Source of the DNA: Candidatus Melainabacteria bacterium
GTDB taxonomy: Bacteria; Cyanobacteriota; Vampirovibrionia; Obscuribacterales; Obscuribacteraceae
Direction of reading: 5' to 3'
Assembly: GCA_016716405.1 (NCBI GenBank)
Contig: JADJWK010000001.1
Coordinates: 2,604,001-2,668,000 of the forward strand
DNA: 64,000 nt
Shown here: one piece after another, positions 17,410 through 26,189 of the stretch
How the letters are laid out: each line of letters opens with the position of its first letter
Numbering within the stretch: position 1 is the first letter of the stretch
The notes under the pieces: model-generated
Told to the model about the DNA's origin: nothing
What the model saw: the letters and a program-made list of their open reading frames with translations, nothing else
Database searches by the model: none
Program-made: the position numbers and the translations under genes

Positions 17410-17443
17410 TGCAAACTTTAGCATATTTGCAGTGTTTTGTAAA
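17410..17443 (-). promoter_or_regulatory. Promoter with overlapping operator of the left ArsR operon
   Basis: On the minus strand TTTACA (17438-17443), 17-nt spacer, TAAAGT (17415-17420) preceded by TGC. The inverted repeat TGCAAA...TTTGCA (17410-17431) covers the -10 box, a good place for an ArsR-type operator. The leader to the ATG is about 53 nt. Confidence 0.55.
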
Positions 17444-17576
17444 TCCGCGATTTCGGGTCGTGCCCTGCTAAGGGAGTCTTGCCGTTTCTGAGTATATTCT
17501 GGCACGTCAGGAAATTCAGATATCTATATATATGAATATAATTGATGCCGTGCGATTTAATCTGTCGAAGTGGCGC

Positions 17577-17600
17577 AAATTCGGACCGAAGTCCGAATTT
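17577..17600 (+). promoter_or_regulatory. Perfect palindrome upstream of the right ArsR gene
   Basis: AAATTCGGAC-CGAA-GTCCGAATTT, 10-bp arms and 4-nt spacer, without mismatch. It sits in the -35 region of the gene at 17627, for which TGC-TAATAT (17615-17620) or TATAAT (17618-17623) is the -10 box. With TAATAT the message would start at or next to the ATG (leaderless). Confidence 0.6.
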
Positions 17601-17626
17601 AGATGTTTGTGTGCTAATATAATTGT

Positions 17627-18043
17627 ATGCACAGGTCTGCATATGAGCATTCGATTGACGTTGACGAGTTTGCGCCCAGTCAACCCGTACAGCTCGCCTT
17701 GAAGCGGCTGGCTGAGTTTTTTCGAGTTCTCTCGAATCCTCGCCGCATACTGATTATCGAGGAGTTGAAGAGCACCGAGCGCGATGTCACTTCTATAGCC
17801 GCATCGCTCGAGCTCGACCAGGCTTCGGTTTCCAAACACCTGGCAGTTCTGCGCTCGCACAGGCTTGTTGTCGAACGCAAGGAAGGTAGAAGCGTTTTCT
17901 ACCGCTTGAGCGATCTCGAGATGACCAGCTGGATCATTGACGGATTGAAGTTCGCCGGACCGGACCAGGAGGATACCCAGCTCTTCGTCCAGGGGGTAGA
18001 GCAGGCGAGATTGGCCTGGAATCACACACGTGAGGAGGACTGA
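17627..18043 (+). CDS. ArsR-family winged-helix regulator (right of divergent pair)
   Basis: A 138-residue paralogue of the left regulator: FFRVLSNPRRILIIEELKSTERDV, helix DQASVSKHLAVLRSHRLV, wing RKEGRSVFYRL, then SWIIDGLKFAGPD. It has no cysteine, so ligand sensing is not by metal thiolates. No ribosome site precedes the ATG and the -10 box is directly upstream, consistent with a leaderless message. Its stop is 3 nt before the next start (Mur-like protein), followed by dabB and dabA, so it is the first gene of that operon and probably its repressor. Confidence 0.88.
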   Translation: MHRSAYEHSIDVDEFAPSQPVQLALKRLAEFFRVLSNPRRILIIEELKSTERDVTSIAASLELDQASVSKHLAVLRSHRLVVERKEGRSVFYRLSDLEMTSWIIDGLKFAGPDQEDTQLFVQGVEQARLAWNHTREED

Positions 18044-18046
18044 GAG

Positions 18047-18982
18047 TTGACAGCGTTATTCACAGCTAACGAGATCCTCGACGTGACTCGAGGGCGGAAT
18101 CTGAGACCATCCGACAGCGACAGACCGGGAAGGCTGGTCTTCACCCTCGACGATATAACTCCCGGCGACTGGTTTGTCGCCCTTTCGTTCGGCACGACTG
18201 ACTCGCACGACTATCTTTGCGAAGCCATCGAAAAGGGAGCCCAGGGGTGCATAGTCAACAGGCGGCGTCGCTATTCCCTCGCTCCCTCCAGCGGTGCTCT
18301 CATCTCGGTTCCCGATACGGAGCTCGCTCTTCTCGAGCTTGCCGAGTACTGGCGAGGCGGCGCCCATCGCAAGGTCGTCACTGTCACCGGGACGGTCGGC
18401 CGCAAGGAGACGATCAGGCTGCTGGAGTTCTTGCTTGCCAGAGAGTTCCGGTGCCATGTGGCTCTCGATCACGGTGAGCTCGGCTGCCTCCCTGATCTGC
18501 TGTCGATGCCCGCCGAGACCGACCTCCTCATCGTCGAGGTCAGCGGTGCCAATAGAGGCGACGTGGCCAGGACCGGGAGCTATCTCAAGCCCGACATCGC
18601 CATCATCACCTCTTCTCATCATCCCCTTCCCTCTCCTACCCGGGACTCCCAGATGGCAGCCTTGCAATGCGAGATTCTCGATGCGCTTGATGAGGGCGAG
18701 GGCGGAACGGCCATAGTTTTCGATCACAATCCTGCTGTTGCCGAGAAAGCCAGATCCATGTCTGGCGGACTTCGCATGATTCATTATTCGCGTGAATCCC
18801 TGAATCTCTCGAGGACTGGATTGACCTGGCTCTCCGAAAGCTGCTCTCTATCTCGAAATGGTCATACCGAAGCCAATGCCTGGTGCGCCGTGCAAGCGGC
18901 CGTTGAGCTGGGCTTCTCTCTGGATGAGAACCCGCATATCGTGTCGGAAGTGATTGTCAATGCAGGGTCCCACATGGGGTAA
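18047..18982 (+). CDS. Degenerate Mur-ligase-like protein
   Basis: A 311-residue protein starting at TTG, with GGAGGACTGAGAG upstream. The first ~95 residues match the MurE/MurF N-terminal domain (DDITPGDWFVALSF ... CEAIEKGAQGCIV). The central domain follows, but its ATP loop reads GTVGRKET instead of GTxGKT/S: the Lys is shifted and the Thr/Ser is replaced by Glu. The protein ends where the central domain should be completed and lacks the C-terminal ligase domain (normal MurF about 450 residues). Ligase activity is therefore unlikely; a binding or regulatory role is inferred. It lies tightly between the ArsR gene and dabB. Confidence 0.75.
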   Translation: MTALFTANEILDVTRGRNLRPSDSDRPGRLVFTLDDITPGDWFVALSFGTTDSHDYLCEAIEKGAQGCIVNRRRRYSLAPSSGALISVPDTELALLELAEYWRGGAHRKVVTVTGTVGRKETIRLLEFLLAREFRCHVALDHGELGCLPDLLSMPAETDLLIVEVSGANRGDVARTGSYLKPDIAIITSSHHPLPSPTRDSQMAALQCEILDALDEGEGGTAIVFDHNPAVAEKARSMSGGLRMIHYSRESLNLSRTGLTWLSESCSLSRNGHTEANAWCAVQAAVELGFSLDENPHIVSEVIVNAGSHMG

Positions 18983-19008
18983 CCGGAAACAGAGGTAAGC
19001 ACTAAGAG

Positions 19009-21525
19009 ATGTCCAACATTTGTACACTGCTCGCTGCCTTGATGCCGCTTGCATCCGCTATCGTCAGCGCTCTGCCGTCTTCAGACGCCAGGCGGTTCCG
19101 TATCGGCTGGTTTTTTCTCATCGTTGGATTCGCGTCTTCCCTGCCCATTCTCTGGCACTCTCTGGCGACTGCGGAGCCGATTCATATAGCCCTTTTCGTC
19201 AGCCCGTGGAAATTCCTTCCAGTGGTGGAGCTTTCCATCGATCGTCTGGCGGCCGTCATGATGGTGGTGATCTCGGGCATAGGCATGCTCCTTTATCGAT
19301 ACTCGTTGCGGTACCTGCAGCAGGACCCCGGTCTCTCGCGGTTTCTGACTCTCCTTTCCCTTTGCATTTCATCGATTCTGCTGATGGTGTCGAGCGCCGA
19401 TCTCCTCACTCTTTTTATGACCTGGCAATTGCTCGGCTGGTTCCTCTGCCTCCTCTCTCACAACTACGCGCACAATCCCACCGCTGACAGCTCATTCAGA
19501 ACCTTCATCATGCTTCGTGTCGGGGACATCGCGTTCCTGTCGGGTATCGCCCTCGCCTATCACCTTTTCGGGACCGTCCGATTCGCTCAGCTCTTTGAGC
19601 TGGCTGCAGCCGATCAGAGCCGATTCGCATTTCTCGGAACCGGTCTCGAGGTGAGCGGAGCTACTGCGATAACGCTGCTCATCTTTATCGGCGCCATGAG
19701 CAAATCAGCCCAGTTCCCGCTTCATATGTGGTTGCCGGATTCTCTCTATGCCCCCACGCCGATACACGCTCTGCTCCACGCCGGTATCATCAACGCCGGT
19801 GGCTTCCTCCTCAACAGGCTGGCTCCGCTGTATGCCCTCAGTCCTGTGACACTGCATCTGGTTCTGGTAGTCGGGCTGCTCACGATGATCTTCGGCAAGT
19901 GCATGATGCTTTCGAGAAACGATATCAAGAAGACCCTGGGATACTCCACTATCGGTCAGATGGGCTATATGATGATGGAATGCGGATTCGGGGCCTTCTC
20001 CCTGGCGGTGTTTCATCTGATCGCGCACGGGCTCTTCAAGGCGACTGTCTTTCTCAACTGCGGCGACGTCATACATAAAGCTCGCCTGGATCCCGAGCGA
20101 CCACCGCAACCGTCGACCGAGCCCGGACCAGGCATATTCGCCTGGATGGCCGGTATCGTTCTGTCCCTTGTCTTGCCTCTTGCTATTATCGTAGCCGCCC
20201 ATGATTTTCTCGGGATCGGTTACCTCGACAGGCAGGGTATCTTCATTTTCATGCTCTTCAGCTGGGTCACGGCTTCTCATGCCATGCTCACTCTTTTCCG
20301 GCTCGAGACCGGGTGGCGTACCGTTGCCCTCATGCTCATCGGTGTCTGCCTGATCTCGCTTGCTTATTTCGCGTTCGCCGAGCAATTCACCCATTTCCTC
20401 TATCCTGATCCTGCTCTGGTAACAAGCTACCTGCAAGCAGCCGCGCTTCCGGATATGGTCTTCTTCTGCATGACAGCGTTGCTGGTAGTCTCCATCGTTA
20501 TTAGCTGGTTCATGCTCTACCTGCATTATCACGATAAAATCGCCATCAGATCAGGACGATTGTGGTCGGAGTTCTATCTGTTTTTCATCAACCGTCTCTA
20601 CCTGGACGCGCTTTCATTGCGGCTGCTCGACTCGTTGAAGAGATTCGGGCGAGCCGTGGATCAGTCGCGGTTCGCTTATCCGGCAGTGGCTCTTGTCGCC
20701 TTGATCTGCGCTTTCCTGGATGCTGTCCGGAGCCCGGCAGAATCTGTCGAGCTGGGTCTCATACTGGTGGTGGCTGCTCTCTTGTTCCCGATTTTCCCGT
20801 TTCACGGTCTCTATGTGACGGCCTTCAACCGGGGCTCGAGAGCCGCGGCTCTGGGCATGGCTTTCATACCGCCGATTGCAGGAGTTCTTCTAATCAGCCT
20901 GGTGCCCCTGGAGATTCCTTCCTATTTCGGCACTCTGGCTGTGTTTGGAGCGTTATGGGGCTCGCTCAAGGCCCTTGTGCAGGTCCGTGTCTCGAGCTTG
21001 CTGGCTTATGCCGGACTGGCATTGTACTCGGTGCTATGGTGGCACCTCGCGCAGGTCGGCCGTCCGACACCGGATTCGATCGTGTTTGGCGCGTCGGTCA
21101 CTCTTGTGATCGGAGGTCTCGCCCTGGCCTGGGATCGTGTCCGCGTTCGATACGGCGATCTCAATTTGAATCGTATAGGAGGACTGTTCAAGCCGATGCC
21201 GAAGTTTGCCCTGTGCACGGCCATACTCGTCATGGCAGCCGTGGGCTTGCCACCGTTCGGACTTTTCTTCGGTTATCTGGGAATACTCCTGAGCCCGGGA
21301 GTGGAGCTCTCCGCAGGTCTTGTCGTTGTCATCGCGGCCTGGTTCGCTGCCTCCTGGTATTTGTTCAAGCAGCTCATGCAGAGGCTTCTCTTCGGACCGC
21401 ATCGAGATGATATCAAGTACGACGATCTTCGCCCGGCAGAGATCGCCGCTTTTGCGGTCTTGATCGCCCTCATGGTGGTTCCCGGCAGTATTCCGCATCA
21501 CTGGCTCATTGGGGGAAGTTCATGA
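19009..21525 (+). CDS. dabB: DabB, membrane subunit of DAB inorganic-carbon transporter (NuoL-like)
   Basis: An 838-residue polytopic protein of the NuoL/MrpA family. Signature segments are MTWQLLGWFLCLLSHNY, KSAQFPLHMWLPDSLYAPTP and ALLHAGIINAGGFLLNR, the last typical of DabB. The usual NuoL Glu in the first segment (WEG) is Gln here, while the channel Lys before SAQFPLH is present. DabB is thought to pass protons or cations to energise DabA. The protein is much longer than usual DabB (about 550 residues): the C-terminal ~270 residues hold additional TM helices (e.g. FALCTAILVMAAVGLPPFGL) resembling further antiporter-family segments. It overlaps dabA by ATGA and belongs to the ArsR-Mur-like operon. 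Confidence 0.88.
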   Translation: MSNICTLLAALMPLASAIVSALPSSDARRFRIGWFFLIVGFASSLPILWHSLATAEPIHIALFVSPWKFLPVVELSIDRLAAVMMVVISGIGMLLYRYSLRYLQQDPGLSRFLTLLSLCISSILLMVSSADLLTLFMTWQLLGWFLCLLSHNYAHNPTADSSFRTFIMLRVGDIAFLSGIALAYHLFGTVRFAQLFELAAADQSRFAFLGTGLEVSGATAITLLIFIGAMSKSAQFPLHMWLPDSLYAPTPIHALLHAGIINAGGFLLNRLAPLYALSPVTLHLVLVVGLLTMIFGKCMMLSRNDIKKTLGYSTIGQMGYMMMECGFGAFSLAVFHLIAHGLFKATVFLNCGDVIHKARLDPERPPQPSTEPGPGIFAWMAGIVLSLVLPLAIIVAAHDFLGIGYLDRQGIFIFMLFSWVTASHAMLTLFRLETGWRTVALMLIGVCLISLAYFAFAEQFTHFLYPDPALVTSYLQAAALPDMVFFCMTALLVVSIVISWFMLYLHYHDKIAIRSGRLWSEFYLFFINRLYLDALSLRLLDSLKRFGRAVDQSRFAYPAVALVALICAFLDAVRSPAESVELGLILVVAALLFPIFPFHGLYVTAFNRGSRAAALGMAFIPPIAGVLLISLVPLEIPSYFGTLAVFGALWGSLKALVQVRVSSLLAYAGLALYSVLWWHLAQVGRPTPDSIVFGASVTLVIGGLALAWDRVRVRYGDLNLNRIGGLFKPMPKFALCTAILVMAAVGLPPFGLFFGYLGILLSPGVELSAGLVVVIAAWFAASWYLFKQLMQRLLFGPHRDDIKYDDLRPAEIAAFAVLIALMVVPGSIPHHWLIGGSS

Positions 21526-24314
21526 GAGTAACCAGACCGACCGAGGAGAAAGCTTTAGCCAGGCAGACTGTCAGATCCGCCGAGGACGTTCGAGAGCTGG
21601 TGAAAAAAGCCAGCGCGGTGATCGCTCATTACTGGCCGATGACGACTTTCGTCCACCACAACCCGATTGCCGGGCTGGAGAACCTGCCATTTCGCGAGGC
21701 TGTCTCATTGGGCCGCCGCTTTGTCGGGGGCGAGGGCTATCTGTCAAACGAGCTCTACCGGCGCTTGTGGGAGTCAGGACGCATACGAGCGGAGCATCTG
21801 GACGCGGCGCTCTCTGCTCTCTCTCGGGATGAGACAGCGAGCATCGGCGGGCGTCATCTCAGCCATCTCGAGGTCCTTCGTGCTCATATTCTCACCGGTA
21901 TCAGCCCGCCGGGCGATGAGACCATCCGTCCGCTGGTCGAGCGCGATCCGGCCGCCGCCGAGATCCGAGCTCTGGCCGAGCGCCTTTCACCGGATGTGGA
22001 GCGGCGTGATGAGGCGGGCAGGCTTGGCAGAGATCTGACTCTGCTTACCTGGTGCGACATGAAGCTGAACGGTCAGCTCGAATGGTTGATCAACAAGGAG
22101 CTGATCAAGTGGTGTGAAGCTTTCCTGGACGAGGGTCACGCACCATTACCGATGCCCTACCGGGAAGACGGCTTCTATGCGGCATGGAGGAGTCTCGCTC
22201 AACTGGAGTGGTCTCCCTGCGGGATCTCGCACAGCGGCAAGAAGATAAGAGCTCTGAGCGACTCGCCCGAGGACGCTTTGATGGCTCATCTTCAAGCCCT
22301 GGCTATTCCGCCGGAGCTTCAACAGGACTACCTCACCCTCGAGCTTACATCACTCAATGGCTGGGCCAGTTTCATCAACTGGCGAGCGGAGCACACCACC
22401 TACCAATGGCAGGCCGCCTTCCCGATCGATTTGACTCAATACCTCGCGGTTCGCCTTTTCTACGAGAAAGAGCTGGTCCACCAGACCCTGAGTCGGGAGC
22501 TGGGAATCGACGGAAACTACGACGCCGTCGTATCCTACTTGAAAGACACGCAGGACTCGGGGAGTTTCTCTCCGGTAGAGAGCGCGCGTCTTTCGTGGGC
22601 CTGGTGTCTGGCGAGGCTCGCCGGCGCGCTTCGAATCCCCATGAGCGAGATGATCGCAGCCGATCAGGATAGCCTTGAGAGCCTGATCGAATGGTTGTCC
22701 GGATTTCCCGAATCCGAGCATGGCTATGTGTGGCTCACCGCTCACGAGACCGGCTATCAGGAGGACCTGATTGGCAATCTCAAAGGCTCGCTGGCTGCTC
22801 TAGATGAAAGTGGAGAAGGCGCATCGCGCCCTGCGGCGCAACTGGTCTTCTGCATCGATGTGCGCTCCGAGCCTTTCCGCCGCAATCTGGAATCGGTGGG
22901 GAATTACGAGACTCTCGGCTTCGCCGGCTTCTTCGGAGTGCCGGTAAGCTGCCGGGCTCTCGACCAGCATCACCTGACTGCGCAGGTTCCGGCAATCGTC
23001 GAGCCGCGATTCATAGTCCATGAGGTGGTCAGGCAAGAGGAGAAAGAGCGGCTGGCAAAGCACAATGCAGGCGTATCGGCATTGCATACCATCCAGGAGA
23101 TGCTTCACGACATGAAGTCGCATGTGCTCACTCCCTATGTGATGGTCGAGTCTCTCGGTTGGCTTTTCGGTATTCAGCTTTTCGGGCGGACCCTCTTTCC
23201 GGAGGCTTATAGAAAGTGGCGAGAACGGTTCAACAGAATGATGGCGCCTCCCATAGGCACCGTCATGGCGGCAGACCGGGATGACGACGGTCTGGGATTG
23301 ACGGCGGAGGAGCAATGCGCCACTGTCGAGACTGTACTCAAGACCATGGGATTGACCGAAAACTTCGCCAGGCTGGTTCTGCTATGCGGTCACACCAGCA
23401 CATCGGACAACAATCCCTATGAGGCGGCGCTCAATTGCGGAGCCTGTGGAGGCAACTCGGGCAAACCGAACGCCCGGCTTCTCGCGACGATGGCCAACAA
23501 GCCTCATGTGCGCGAGCATCTCGCGGGCAAGGGTATAGATGTTCCCCCGGACAGTCATTTCGTCGGCGCCGTCCACAATACCACTACGGACTCCATCGAG
23601 CTGTTCGATCTGGAGGACCTGCCGGAGACGCATCTCGAGGATCTGAAGAGACTCAAGGCCGACCTCGAGCAAGCCGCCAGTCGAACAAACCGCGAGAGAT
23701 GTCTTCGATTGCCGGGGACCGGAGGTAATCTTTCCTCCCGCGCTGTGGCCAAGGAGATCGGCAGGCGCGCCGGCGACTGGAGCGAGACCCGCCCGGAGTG
23801 GGGACTGGCCGGCAATGCGGCATTCATCATCGGCAGGCGGTCTCTTACCCGGAGCATCAATCTCGAGGGCAGGACATTCCTGAACTCGCACAACTACCAG
23901 GTGGATCCCACCGGCGAGCTTATCGAAGGCATCATGCTCGGCCCGATGGTCGTGGGACAGTGGATAAACGCCGAGCACTATTTCTCGGCCACCGACACCG
24001 AAGTCTACGGCAGCGGCAGCAAGATCTATCACAATGTCGTCGGGCGTATCGGGATTATGTCTGGTCCCCAGAGCGACCTGCGAACAGGGCTTGCCTGGCA
24101 GTCGATGATGAATGGCGACCAGGTCTATCATGAGCCCCTGCGTCTGCTCGTGGTGATCGAGGCGCCTCACCAGAGGATAGTGGATGTTCTCGAGCGCCGG
24201 CCGATGCTCAAGCAGCTCTGCGACAACCAGTGGATTCACCTGCTGGTGATCGATCCGGAGAGCGAGAACAGGTTTTACAGGTATAGACCCGGAAAAGAAT
24301 GGGAGACGATCTGA
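21522..24314 (+). CDS. dabA: DabA, zinc protein of DAB inorganic-carbon transporter (DUF2309/UPF0753)
   Basis: A 930-residue cytoplasmic protein, the beta-carbonic-anhydrase-like half of the DAB pump that traps CO2 as bicarbonate. The four zinc-site residues known for the family are present: Cys444 and Asp446 in FCIDVRSEPFRR, His624 in LCGHTSTSDNNPYEAALNCG and Cys639 in the same segment, with a 15-residue His-Cys spacing. Other family blocks are HHNPIAGLE near the N-terminus and SHNYQVDPTGELIEGIMLGP near the C-terminus. The start codon overlaps the dabB stop, so the two are coupled. No carboxysome, RuBisCO or cbb gene is in the window; here DAB may feed carboxylating enzymes of a heterotroph at low CO2. 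Confidence 0.95.
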   Translation: MRVTRPTEEKALARQTVRSAEDVRELVKKASAVIAHYWPMTTFVHHNPIAGLENLPFREAVSLGRRFVGGEGYLSNELYRRLWESGRIRAEHLDAALSALSRDETASIGGRHLSHLEVLRAHILTGISPPGDETIRPLVERDPAAAEIRALAERLSPDVERRDEAGRLGRDLTLLTWCDMKLNGQLEWLINKELIKWCEAFLDEGHAPLPMPYREDGFYAAWRSLAQLEWSPCGISHSGKKIRALSDSPEDALMAHLQALAIPPELQQDYLTLELTSLNGWASFINWRAEHTTYQWQAAFPIDLTQYLAVRLFYEKELVHQTLSRELGIDGNYDAVVSYLKDTQDSGSFSPVESARLSWAWCLARLAGALRIPMSEMIAADQDSLESLIEWLSGFPESEHGYVWLTAHETGYQEDLIGNLKGSLAALDESGEGASRPAAQLVFCIDVRSEPFRRNLESVGNYETLGFAGFFGVPVSCRALDQHHLTAQVPAIVEPRFIVHEVVRQEEKERLAKHNAGVSALHTIQEMLHDMKSHVLTPYVMVESLGWLFGIQLFGRTLFPEAYRKWRERFNRMMAPPIGTVMAADRDDDGLGLTAEEQCATVETVLKTMGLTENFARLVLLCGHTSTSDNNPYEAALNCGACGGNSGKPNARLLATMANKPHVREHLAGKGIDVPPDSHFVGAVHNTTTDSIELFDLEDLPETHLEDLKRLKADLEQAASRTNRERCLRLPGTGGNLSSRAVAKEIGRRAGDWSETRPEWGLAGNAAFIIGRRSLTRSINLEGRTFLNSHNYQVDPTGELIEGIMLGPMVVGQWINAEHYFSATDTEVYGSGSKIYHNVVGRIGIMSGPQSDLRTGLAWQSMMNGDQVYHEPLRLLVVIEAPHQRIVDVLERRPMLKQLCDNQWIHLLVIDPESENRFYRYRPGKEWETI

Positions 24315-24392
24315 GCCAGGCAGCCGCTCAATGAGAAAGATTTTCCCTCCTCTGCTGGTATTATTAATGCTTGACCGGGGAGAGATTGAGAC

Positions 24393-24917
24393 TTGCTGAA
24401 AACAATCGGCGCTTTCTTTACCAAGATCCTCTGGATGATCGGGCTCTTCTTCGTGATTACAGCCGGTGGTCTGATGGTCGCTGCTATCGGGGAGCTTATT
24501 GCCGGTGAGGTGCGCCATGGTATTGGCACTCAGCTGGGACTGATCACCTTCATGGCCGGATTCGTTTTTGTCGGTCTCAAGCTGATTATGGTCCAGCTCA
24601 CCGAGCGCAAAGCCGTCAACGAGCTCAAAGAAGAGCAGCTCCTGCTCAATCGCGCCAGGGCCTGCGGCGGCGCTATAACGGTCTCGGCAGCGGCTCTCGA
24701 CTGCAACCTGCGGATCTCGGATACGAAAAAGGCCTTCGAGCGCCTGGCCATGACCGGGGTCTGCCAGGTGGATGTCTCGGAGCAGGGCGAGCTCTATTAC
24801 CGCTTTCCGACATTCGAAGGCAAGAAACTGGAGCCGCAACTGGGCATGCTGCCGGACGAAATCATCGACGAGAAGTCAGAAGCCATAGACATCTCAGTCA
24901 AGAAGAAGCAGGTCTAG
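24393..24917 (+). CDS. Membrane-anchored small protein with winged-helix-like tail
   Basis: A 174-residue protein starting at TTG, with GGGGAGAGA upstream. Two TM segments (ILWMIGLFFVITAGGLMVAA; IGTQLGLITFMAGFVFVGLK) are followed by a soluble part with a winged-helix-like pattern (ISDTKKAFERLAMTGVCQVD ... GELYYRFPTFEG). I do not recognise a named family, though similar short 'two-TM plus wHTH' proteins occur in this type of genome. It lies 78 nt after dabA on the same strand and may be the last gene of that operon. Confidence 0.6.
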   Translation: MLKTIGAFFTKILWMIGLFFVITAGGLMVAAIGELIAGEVRHGIGTQLGLITFMAGFVFVGLKLIMVQLTERKAVNELKEEQLLLNRARACGGAITVSAAALDCNLRISDTKKAFERLAMTGVCQVDVSEQGELYYRFPTFEGKKLEPQLGMLPDEIIDEKSEAIDISVKKKQV

Positions 24918-24948
24918 TTATTGACAGGGTTTGCTGAAACCACCGGGA

Positions 24949-25998
24949 CTACCTGGCGCCGGTGGCGAGCGCGGCCACGGGATTGGGGTTTCGCTCCACG
25001 AACTGTCTCTGGTGCCAGTACGGATAGATGGGTGTCCGGTCGCTTGCGGCGTCCAGGCGAGCTACCTGGTCGGCAGTGAGATTCCAGCCGACCGCTTCGA
25101 GATTCTGCTTGAGCTGCTCTTCGTTGCGGGCACCGATGACGATATTGGCCACGCTCGGTCTTTGCAGGAGCCAGTTGAGGGAGATCTGCGGGACAGACTT
25201 GCCGGTCTCTTTCGAGATCTCGTCCAGGACGTCCACTACATCGTAGAGATATTCGTTGTCCACAGGCGGTCCGAAGTCGGCGGTCTTGTGCAGGCGGCTC
25301 ACCTCCGGTAGTGGCGCGCCGCGGCGCACTTTGCCGGTCAGTCGGCCCCAGCCGAGCGGGCTCCAGACCATGGTGCCGACACGCTGATCAACTGCCAGCG
25401 GCATCAGCTCCCATTCGAACTCGCGTCCGATCAGAGAATAATATGCCTGGTGACTGACATATCTGCTCCAGCCGTATCTCTCCGATGTCGCAAGCGATTT
25501 CATCAGGTGCCAGCCGGAGAAATTCGAGCAGCCGATATAGCGCACTTTGCCGCTTTTCACCAGGGTATCGAGAGTGCTGAGCACTTCCTCCACCGGAGTG
25601 ACGGCGTCGAAACCGTGCATGAAATAGAGATCGATATAATCGGTGCCCAGCCTGCGGAGGCTGTCTTCGCAGGCTTTGATCAGATGGTGCCGGGAGGAGC
25701 CCAGGTCATTGGGACCGTCGCCCATGCGAAAAGTAGCTTTTGTCGAGATGAGCACATCATTGCGTCTTTTGCCGACGGCCTGGCCGAGGATCTCCTCGGA
25801 CATGCCCCGGGAATAGATGTCGGCGGTGTCGAAGAAGTTCACGCCGGCATGAAGACAGATGTCCACCAGGCGAGTCGCTTCTTTGACGTCGGTCTTCCCC
25901 CAGGCTTTGAAAAGCTCGGTGCCGCCTCCGAAAGTCCCGGTTCCAAAACTGATTACCGGAACTTTCAGCCCCGATGCGCCGAGTTGTCTGAATTCCAT
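24949..25998 (-). CDS. Aldo/keto reductase
   Basis: A 349-residue NADPH-dependent (beta/alpha)8 reductase. The catalytic tetrad is complete: Asp57 and Tyr62 in FFDTADIYSRG, Lys87 in LISTKATF and His128 in LYFMHGFD. The cofactor loops SPLGWGRLTGKV and IVIGARNEEQLKQNLEA are typical of the AKR group that includes YhdN/Tas-like enzymes. The substrate is probably an aldehyde or ketone from stress metabolism (inference). AAGGG lies 6 nt before the ATG. A sigma70 promoter with a TetR-type palindrome in its spacer is directly upstream. Confidence 0.93.
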   Translation of the reverse strand: MEFRQLGASGLKVPVISFGTGTFGGGTELFKAWGKTDVKEATRLVDICLHAGVNFFDTADIYSRGMSEEILGQAVGKRRNDVLISTKATFRMGDGPNDLGSSRHHLIKACEDSLRRLGTDYIDLYFMHGFDAVTPVEEVLSTLDTLVKSGKVRYIGCSNFSGWHLMKSLATSERYGWSRYVSHQAYYSLIGREFEWELMPLAVDQRVGTMVWSPLGWGRLTGKVRRGAPLPEVSRLHKTADFGPPVDNEYLYDVVDVLDEISKETGKSVPQISLNWLLQRPSVANIVIGARNEEQLKQNLEAVGWNLTADQVARLDAASDRTPIYPYWHQRQFVERNPNPVAALATGAR

Positions 25999-26041
25999 AA
26001 TTTGCCCTTCTCTGACAGTTGCCGCTGTTGATGACCTGCAT

Positions 26042-26071
26042 ATATTAGACCGGTCGTCTACTTTCTGTCAA
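26042..26071 (-). promoter_or_regulatory. Aldo/keto reductase promoter with TetR-type operator
   Basis: On the minus strand TTGACA (26066-26071), 18-nt spacer, TAATAT (26042-26047). The 15-bp palindrome TAGAC-CGGTC-GTCTA (26046-26060) fills most of the spacer and touches the -10 box. This layout is typical of a site bound by a TetR-family repressor. No such regulator is encoded in the window. Confidence 0.65.
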
Positions 26072-26105
26072 CCGCTCGGCTACCTTTTCGATTCACGCTC
26101 GCGAA

Positions 26106-26144
26106 GCTCGAAAACGAAGGAGCGGGGAGTGCCGTCCCCGCTCC
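26106..26144 (-). terminator. Rho-independent terminator of hcp
   Basis: A perfect 10-bp stem GGAGCGGGGA/TCCCCGCTCC (26119-26144, loop of 6) which on the minus strand is followed by TTCGTTTTC. It lies 46 nt past the hcp stop. Confidence 0.75.
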
Positions 26145-26189
26145 GGAATTCCGGTCTGCTGCAAGCGGAATTCCGCGATCTCGGAAGCC

